Shown here one piece after another: positions 41,642 to 46,465 of a DNA stretch of 46,465 nt. A model generated the notes under the pieces. That model saw nothing but the letters and a program-made list of their open reading frames with translations, was not told the origin of the DNA and did no database searches. The stretch comes from CAZMRF01 sp964568735. GTDB lineage: Bacteria; Acidobacteriota; Polarisedimenticolia; JACPZX01. The position numbers and the translations under genes were made by a program. Numbering within the stretch: the stretch's first letter is position 1; every line of letters begins with the position of its first letter. The stretch lies in assembly GCA_964568735.1 (NCBI GenBank), contig CAZMRF010000037.1:1-46465 (forward strand), in the 5' to 3' direction.

Positions 41642-42339
41642 GGATTCGCCGCCCGGGCGGCTGGCGGCCGGAGGTAGTTGGGGGTCAGCCTCCCGGTGGG
41701 GAGATTCCCCGCGGCCAGCATCTCCGATGCGCGCGCCGCAAGGACCGGCGCGAGCGGGAGTGGGGTCGCCACGAGCCGGATATCTTCAAGACCCGAAGCT
41801 GCGCCCCCCGCCATCACAAGCTCGAGGCCTTCGCCGCCGGCTACCGCTCCGCGCTGAAGACCCTCCAGGGCCTCATGGGGATCGACGAGCCGCTCCTCGC
41901 CCTCCTGTGCCGTGAGCCAGCCGCTGCCGGCGCGGCGCTCCACGCTGTAGAGGCCGCGGTAGACCTGGCCCCTGCCCGCCTCCACCAGGGCGCAGATTTC
42001 CGTCCCTGGAGCAGCGGAGACCGATTCGGCGAGCGCCTCGGCCATGACTCGAAGGGTCGAGAAGCCGGCCAGAGGCCTCCCGGAGGCGAGGGCCATCCCC
42101 TGGGCTGTCGCCAGGCCGACCCGCAGCCCCGTGAAGTTCCCGGGGCCTGTCGTGACCGCGAAGGCTGCGAGGTCGCCTGTCGAGACTCCGGCTTCCTCGA
42201 GAAGGCGCGCCATGGCAGGAAGGAGTGTCTGGGAGTGCCGGCCGCCTGGAGCGAGCCTCGCGCTTCCGAGGAGACGGCCACGCTCGGCCACCGCCAGGCT
42301 CTGCTCCGCCGTGCAGGTGTCGAGCCCCAGGAGGATCAC
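41638..42339 (-). CDS. tsaB: tRNA threonylcarbamoyladenosine biosynthesis protein TsaB
   Basis: The protein has 233 residues. It opens with ILLGLDTCTAEQSLAV and has GGRHSQTLLPAMARLL and the TsaB signature VTTGPGNFTGLRVGLATAQG (about 63-82). TsaB pairs with TsaD in t6A37 tRNA modification and lacks the metal-binding His pair of TsaD. GTG at 42339 has GGAAG 7 nt upstream; it starts 11 nt after the GGDEF-PilZ gene and overlaps rimI. Confidence 0.94.
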   Translation of the reverse strand: MILLGLDTCTAEQSLAVAERGRLLGSARLAPGGRHSQTLLPAMARLLEEAGVSTGDLAAFAVTTGPGNFTGLRVGLATAQGMALASGRPLAGFSTLRVMAEALAESVSAAPGTEICALVEAGRGQVYRGLYSVERRAGSGWLTAQEGEERLVDPHEALEGLQRGAVAGGEGLELVMAGGAASGLEDIRLVATPLPLAPVLAARASEMLAAGNLPTGRLTPNYLRPPAARAANP

Positions 42340-42350
42340 CGGGGAGCTTC

Positions 42351-43544
42351 CTAGCCGGCTGCTAGCTGCTGGCGGGCGAGCCGGTTCAGGGCCGACTGGA
42401 GGACGCGAGCCCGCCGTTCGAAGCGAAGGCCGGCGTCGAAGCGGCGGCGCTTTCCTTCGAACTCGAACTCCTCGAGACGGACCACCGTGGAGGGGAAGGA
42501 GTAGGCGTTGTCGTGGCCCAGAGAGAACGTGACCTGCACCTGGGAGCCGATCGGAACGGGCTCGGGCAGCTCCACGAGGAGCCCGCCTTCGCTGATGTTC
42601 TTGACGCGTCCCGTCTGGTGGACAGGTCCCGATGCGCCCTCCCCGCGGAGGCTCGCCTTCAGCCGCCTCTCCTCGACCCCGATCCTCTCCGCGCGCCTCT
42701 TTTCCTCGAAGTAGACGACGATGCGGTTCTTCCCCGACCCCTTCGCCTTGTAGAGGGCGCGATCGGCCTTCGCGATCAGTGACGCGGGCTCCTCCGCATC
42801 TTCTGGATAGGAAGCCAGGCCGCCGCAGAGCGTGAGCCGGATGGCGCGCTCGAAGTCTCCCCGCTTCTTGAAGCACTTCTCCACTTCGGCCCGGACTCTC
42901 TCGGCGACGACGAGGGCTCCCCGCTTCGGGGTCTCCGGCAGCACGACGGCGAACTCCTCGCCTCCGTAGCGGGCTGCAATGTCGACGTCGCGCACCGTCT
43001 TGAGAATCAGGCGGCCCACCTCGCGCAGGACCCGGTCACCCACCGGGTGTCCGCGCGTGTCGTTGACGCTCTTGAAATCGTCGAGATCCAGGAGCAGCAA
43101 CGAAAGGTGCTCGCCGTAGCGCCTTGCGCGACGGATCTCCGACTCCAGGCGCGAGTCGAGATAGGATCGGTTGGACGCGCCCGTCAGGTGATCGGTGACC
43201 GCCGATCGCTGGAGGTCCTCGAAGAGCGGCAGCTCGATCAGCATCGGGCTGAGGACTCGCTTCTGGACGCTGACCAGGAGGTCGAACAGGGCGACGCGAA
43301 CGCCGACCGGACGGCCCAGCGCGCTCTCGAGATCGTACTTGTGCCGGAGCGCGGCGCGGAGGATCCGTCGAGCCTCCTCCATCTCGCATTCGAGAGTGGT
43401 CAGCCGCCGGACCAGCAGGACGGGGGCGGGCTCGGTGGTATCCGTGGAGATGGCGTCGAGGGCTTCTAGATCCGCCTCGTCCCGCGCCCGGTCCAGCAGC
43501 TCAAGGATCCGGTCAGGGCGTCTCTCCGAGACTCTGGTCGACAT
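42351..43544 (-). CDS. Diguanylate cyclase with C-terminal PilZ domain
   Basis: The protein has 397 residues. A helical N-terminal region (1-115) of unknown fold precedes a GGDEF domain (about 118-280) with the active loop G194-G-E-E-F198 and an inhibitory RxxD site (R185-D-V-D188) five residues before it, so it should make c-di-GMP with product feedback. A PilZ c-di-GMP receptor domain (about 290-395) follows, with a basic RRLKASLR stretch and N316-I-S-E-G-G321 (NxSxxG). Making and sensing are thus in one chain. ATG at 43544 follows the promoter by about 20 nt; an upstream start would lie inside the promoter. Confidence 0.93.
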   Translation of the reverse strand: MSTRVSERRPDRILELLDRARDEADLEALDAISTDTTEPAPVLLVRRLTTLECEMEEARRILRAALRHKYDLESALGRPVGVRVALFDLLVSVQKRVLSPMLIELPLFEDLQRSAVTDHLTGASNRSYLDSRLESEIRRARRYGEHLSLLLLDLDDFKSVNDTRGHPVGDRVLREVGRLILKTVRDVDIAARYGGEEFAVVLPETPKRGALVVAERVRAEVEKCFKKRGDFERAIRLTLCGGLASYPEDAEEPASLIAKADRALYKAKGSGKNRIVVYFEEKRRAERIGVEERRLKASLRGEGASGPVHQTGRVKNISEGGLLVELPEPVPIGSQVQVTFSLGHDNAYSFPSTVVRLEEFEFEGKRRRFDAGLRFERRARVLQSALNRLARQQLAAG

Positions 43545-43571
43545 CCCGTCCCCCGATACGGCAGAGGGGGG

Positions 43572-43601
43572 ATGATACGCCCAGAACCTCTTGAGGGTCA
43601 A
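43572..43601 (-). promoter_or_regulatory. promoter of the GGDEF-PilZ gene
   Basis: On the minus strand TTGACC (43596-43601), 18 nt and TATCAT (43572-43577) are a good sigma70-type promoter with the start predicted near 43565. It fixes the downstream ATG (43544) as the likely translation start. It probably opens the tsaB-rimI transcript too. Confidence 0.65.
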
Positions 43602-44050
43602 GGAGTTTCGCCTGTTACCAGGCCCTCGCGGGAGGAGTCTTCCGGGAGGCGGAGCTGCCCCCTCGTAGCGGCAGCTCGACGCTCCGGAGGATCAGAAAAG
43701 CCGTGGGTGCGGGGAGACCGCCAGCAACCGCTTCGCATGGGCGGCCAAGCGGAGAGCGAGCTCCTGCACCCGCGCAAGCAAGACAAGACGGAAAGCGGTC
43801 CCTTCCATAGCCCAAGCCGACAAGCAAGAGTGATGCCCGATCCGGGCGCAGGTCCGCACCCCGGGTCCATCGATTTATCAAGGGTTTGCATGACGCGTTT
43901 TTTTCCGAAGCCCGTTTCTTTTGACAGTTTATTGACAACAAGTGCCAACGACCGGCCCTATCCTGAAACCCTGAACCAGGCCAGAGCGTAGAAGGCCGCG
44001 ATGCCCGCGGAGGGCCGGTCTCGCCGGGGTCTGCACATCTGGATGAAGCC
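43602..44050. other. 449-nt intergenic region between divergent GGDEF-PilZ and sigma-factor genes
   Basis: No credible protein gene is seen. A perfect 8-bp hairpin (GAGCTGCC/GGCAGCTC, 43652-43677) lies near the GGDEF-PilZ side. On the sigma-factor side is an AT-rich patch with two direct TTGACA copies 11 nt apart (43921-43926 and 43932-43937). A TATCCT box at 43959-43964 is 21 nt from the second copy, too far for a standard promoter. I could not match the region to a known riboswitch or small RNA. Confidence 0.5.
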
Positions 44051-44656
44051 ATGACCCAGACCGCCAGGATCCTGCCGGGGTCGGACGCCCGGCCAGCCCC
44101 ACGACCTGTCGGAATCCCCGACGAGTCGCTCGTCCGCGATGCCCTCCAGGGGAAGGAGGGCTCCTTCGAAACGCTGGTCAGGCGCCACCAGGCCGGCGTC
44201 TTCTCCTTCCTGTGCCGTATTACGGGGGATGCCGACGAGGCAGCGGACGTGGCCCAGGAAGTCTTCCTCAAGACCTTCGCAAACTTGGAGCAGTTCAACG
44301 AGAGTTTCAGGTTCAAGACCTGGCTCTATCGCATCGCGGCCAATGCCGCGGTCGATCGCAGGAGAAGACGGCGCCGCGCTCCCGCCCGTTGCGCATCCCC
44401 CGAAGCGGCGCCGGGTGAGCCGGAGCTGCGCTCCCGGGAGCCGGGTCCGGACGAGATCCTGGAGGCCCGCGAGACCCGGGAGAGACTGGAGTCGGCGATC
44501 GGCAGGATGCCGGCCTCGTACCGTGAGGTGCTTCTCCTGAGATTCCAGGGAGAGATGCCCTACGAGGAGATCTCCGCCGTCACGGGCCACCCGATCGGCA
44601 CTGTCAAGAACAGGATTTTCCGCGCCCGGGAGATCCTCAAGAGGGCTCTCGCTTGA
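44051..44656 (+). CDS. ECF-family (sigma70 region 2/4) RNA polymerase sigma factor
   Basis: The protein has 201 residues. Sigma region 2 (about 38-105: FETLVRRHQAGVFSFLCRI, DVAQEVFLKTF, FKTWLYRIAANAAVDRRR) and region 4 (about 140-198: MPASYREVLLLRF, MPYEEISAVTGHPIGTVKNR) are separated by a flexible linker, the ECF layout. The ATG at 44051 has only a weak ribosome site. The next gene overlaps its stop (TTGA) and encodes a zinc anti-sigma factor, so the pair forms a regulated unit. The stimulus is unknown. The twin TTGACA patch upstream may hold its promoter. Confidence 0.94.
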   Translation: MTQTARILPGSDARPAPRPVGIPDESLVRDALQGKEGSFETLVRRHQAGVFSFLCRITGDADEAADVAQEVFLKTFANLEQFNESFRFKTWLYRIAANAAVDRRRRRRRAPARCASPEAAPGEPELRSREPGPDEILEARETRERLESAIGRMPASYREVLLLRFQGEMPYEEISAVTGHPIGTVKNRIFRAREILKRALA

Positions 44657-45312
44657 CGCATGAGACCTGCGCCCGCGTGCGCCGGACCATCCCGTTCCTC
44701 GTGGAGGGGGAGGCCACGCCCCTCGAAGCCTTCGAGTGCGCATCGCACGTCTCCTCGTGCTCTCGATGCGCCGAACGGGAGACCCGCGCCCGCCAGGAGC
44801 TCGATGCCATCCGCAGGCTCGCCCTGCCGGCCCCTCCCGTCCCGGACATCGCCGATCGCGTGCTCCGCACACTGCGTGCCATGCGCGGCTCGCTGAGCGC
44901 GGGAGCTGCCCTGAAGTGGTCCTCCCTGGGGGCACTCCTCATCATCGCGGCCGTCCCGGCCCTCATCCCCGACGACACGCTGCGCATCGGCCGTCTTGCC
45001 GTCACGCGGCTGGGGGAGATCCTCGACTTCGAGGAGGTCCTCGCACGGATGCTCGATCTATTCCCCGGACTCCTTCCCTCCCTCACCAGCCTCGCCGATG
45101 CGGCGCGCGGAGTATCCCCCTCCGCGGGCGGCGGCCTGCCTCCGGCCGGCCCCTTCGTCGTGCTCATGCTCGGAGCGGTCGCTGCCGGCCTCATCGTCGC
45201 CCTGCTCTCGGGCGGGCTCGTGCTTCGAGCAGCCCAGGCTGCCCGCTCCGGCTCCGCCTCTCTGCCGAACCCGACAAGCCGGTCTTTTGACATCCCCGGG
45301 AGGCTGCCCTAG
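44653..45312 (+). CDS. Zinc-binding (ZAS) membrane anti-sigma factor
   Basis: The protein has 219 residues. An N-terminal zinc anti-sigma motif is visible (C6, then H-V-S-S-C-S-R-C as HxxxCxxC near residues 32-39). A membrane segment (about 88-106, WSSLGALLIIAAVPALIP), an extracytoplasmic part of about 60 residues and a second hydrophobic segment (FVVLMLGAVAAGLIVALLSGGLVL) follow. It should bind the upstream ECF sigma factor and release it on an envelope or redox signal. The TTG start overlaps the sigma stop and has GAGGG 7 nt upstream. Its stop TAG forms part of the prkA -10. Confidence 0.85.
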   Translation: MTHETCARVRRTIPFLVEGEATPLEAFECASHVSSCSRCAERETRARQELDAIRRLALPAPPVPDIADRVLRTLRAMRGSLSAGAALKWSSLGALLIIAAVPALIPDDTLRIGRLAVTRLGEILDFEEVLARMLDLFPGLLPSLTSLADAARGVSPSAGGGLPPAGPFVVLMLGAVAAGLIVALLSGGLVLRAAQAARSGSASLPNPTSRSFDIPGRLP

Positions 45313-45315
45313 ATT
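45287..45315 (+). promoter_or_regulatory. promoter of prkA
   Basis: A perfect -35 TTGACA (45287-45292), 17 nt and TAGATT (45310-45315) overlap the end of the anti-sigma gene, whose stop codon TAG is the first half of the -10. The start is predicted near 45322, 70 nt before the prkA ATG. Confidence 0.7.
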
Positions 45316-45391
45316 CTGAGTCCGGGGCGCATGCCGACAAACGGACCGTCGGCGATCTATGGCCCCCGAGCCTTCCCCGGAGGTGCACGCC

Positions 45392-46465
<1,074 letters not shown>

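Noticed and set aside
43602..44050. GEMM-type c-di-GMP riboswitch before the GGDEF-PilZ gene
   Set aside because: I looked for the conserved A-rich and tetraloop-receptor segments and did not find them. The mapped promoter also leaves a leader of only about 20 nt.
43960..44050. Standard promoter for the ECF sigma gene using TATCCT
   Set aside because: The spacing of 21 nt from the nearest TTGACA is too long; no better pair was found.

Overview
This is a high-GC (roughly two-thirds G+C by eye) stretch of a diderm, LPS-making bacterium. It is probably from a metagenome assembly, because a 10-N scaffold gap interrupts one gene. The outer-membrane set (BamA, Skp, LpxD, FabZ, LpxA, LolC/LolD, TonB-like), the ASPIC/UnbV-FG-GAP protein and the TSP3-repeat surface protein would suit Acidobacteriota or a neighbouring high-GC diderm phylum. 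That placement is an inference; only about 55 nt of 16S rRNA are present and they do not settle it.

Layout. (1) 1-312: 5' end of a leftward rRNA operon with promoter and leader, divergent from (2) 313-3120: a TPR protein and an ASPIC/UnbV FG-GAP protein. (3) 3255-12419: the classical translation/RNA cluster rimP-nusA-infB-ylxP-rbfA-truB-rpsO-pnp, with an attenuator-like hairpin before rimP, an internal promoter before rpsO and two leader hairpins before pnp. (4) 12432-14353: an MshEN-GAF fusion and an AMMECR1 protein. (5) 14370-17249, leftward: LysM protein, lipoprotein, rsmD. (6) 17377-24074, rightward: a flavin reductase-like protein, a 1360-residue secreted beta-helix/TSP3 protein, then nadA and an NrtR-like regulator. 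(7) 24076-43544: a 20-gene leftward block. In transcription order it holds GGDEF-PilZ, tsaB, rimI, ydcH-like, psd, pssA, an asd-like gene, a coiled-coil protein, lolC, lolD, clpC, bamA, skp, lpxD, fabZ, lpxA, gfo, a serine hydrolase and tonB-like. (8) 44051-46465, rightward: ECF sigma factor, zinc anti-sigma factor and the first 358 codons of prkA.

Most genes in blocks 3 and 7 overlap or nearly touch (ATGA, GTGA and TTGA junctions), so they look like long, translationally coupled operons for ribosome biogenesis and envelope biogenesis. Plausible sigma70-type promoters share TTGA(C/A)-like -35 and TAGNAT-like -10 boxes. In two cases the -10 contains the stop codon of the preceding gene.

Points that stand out are a self-contained NAD regulation unit (nadA promoter, palindrome, NrtR with a broken Nudix box), two likely c-di-GMP proteins (GGDEF-PilZ and MshEN-GAF), an Asd-like protein without its catalytic Cys inside the phospholipid operon, a GnnA-like oxidoreductase behind lpxA, and the large calcium-repeat surface protein. 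No CRISPR array, insertion sequence, prophage or tRNA was found. I see no clearly new defence or mobile system.
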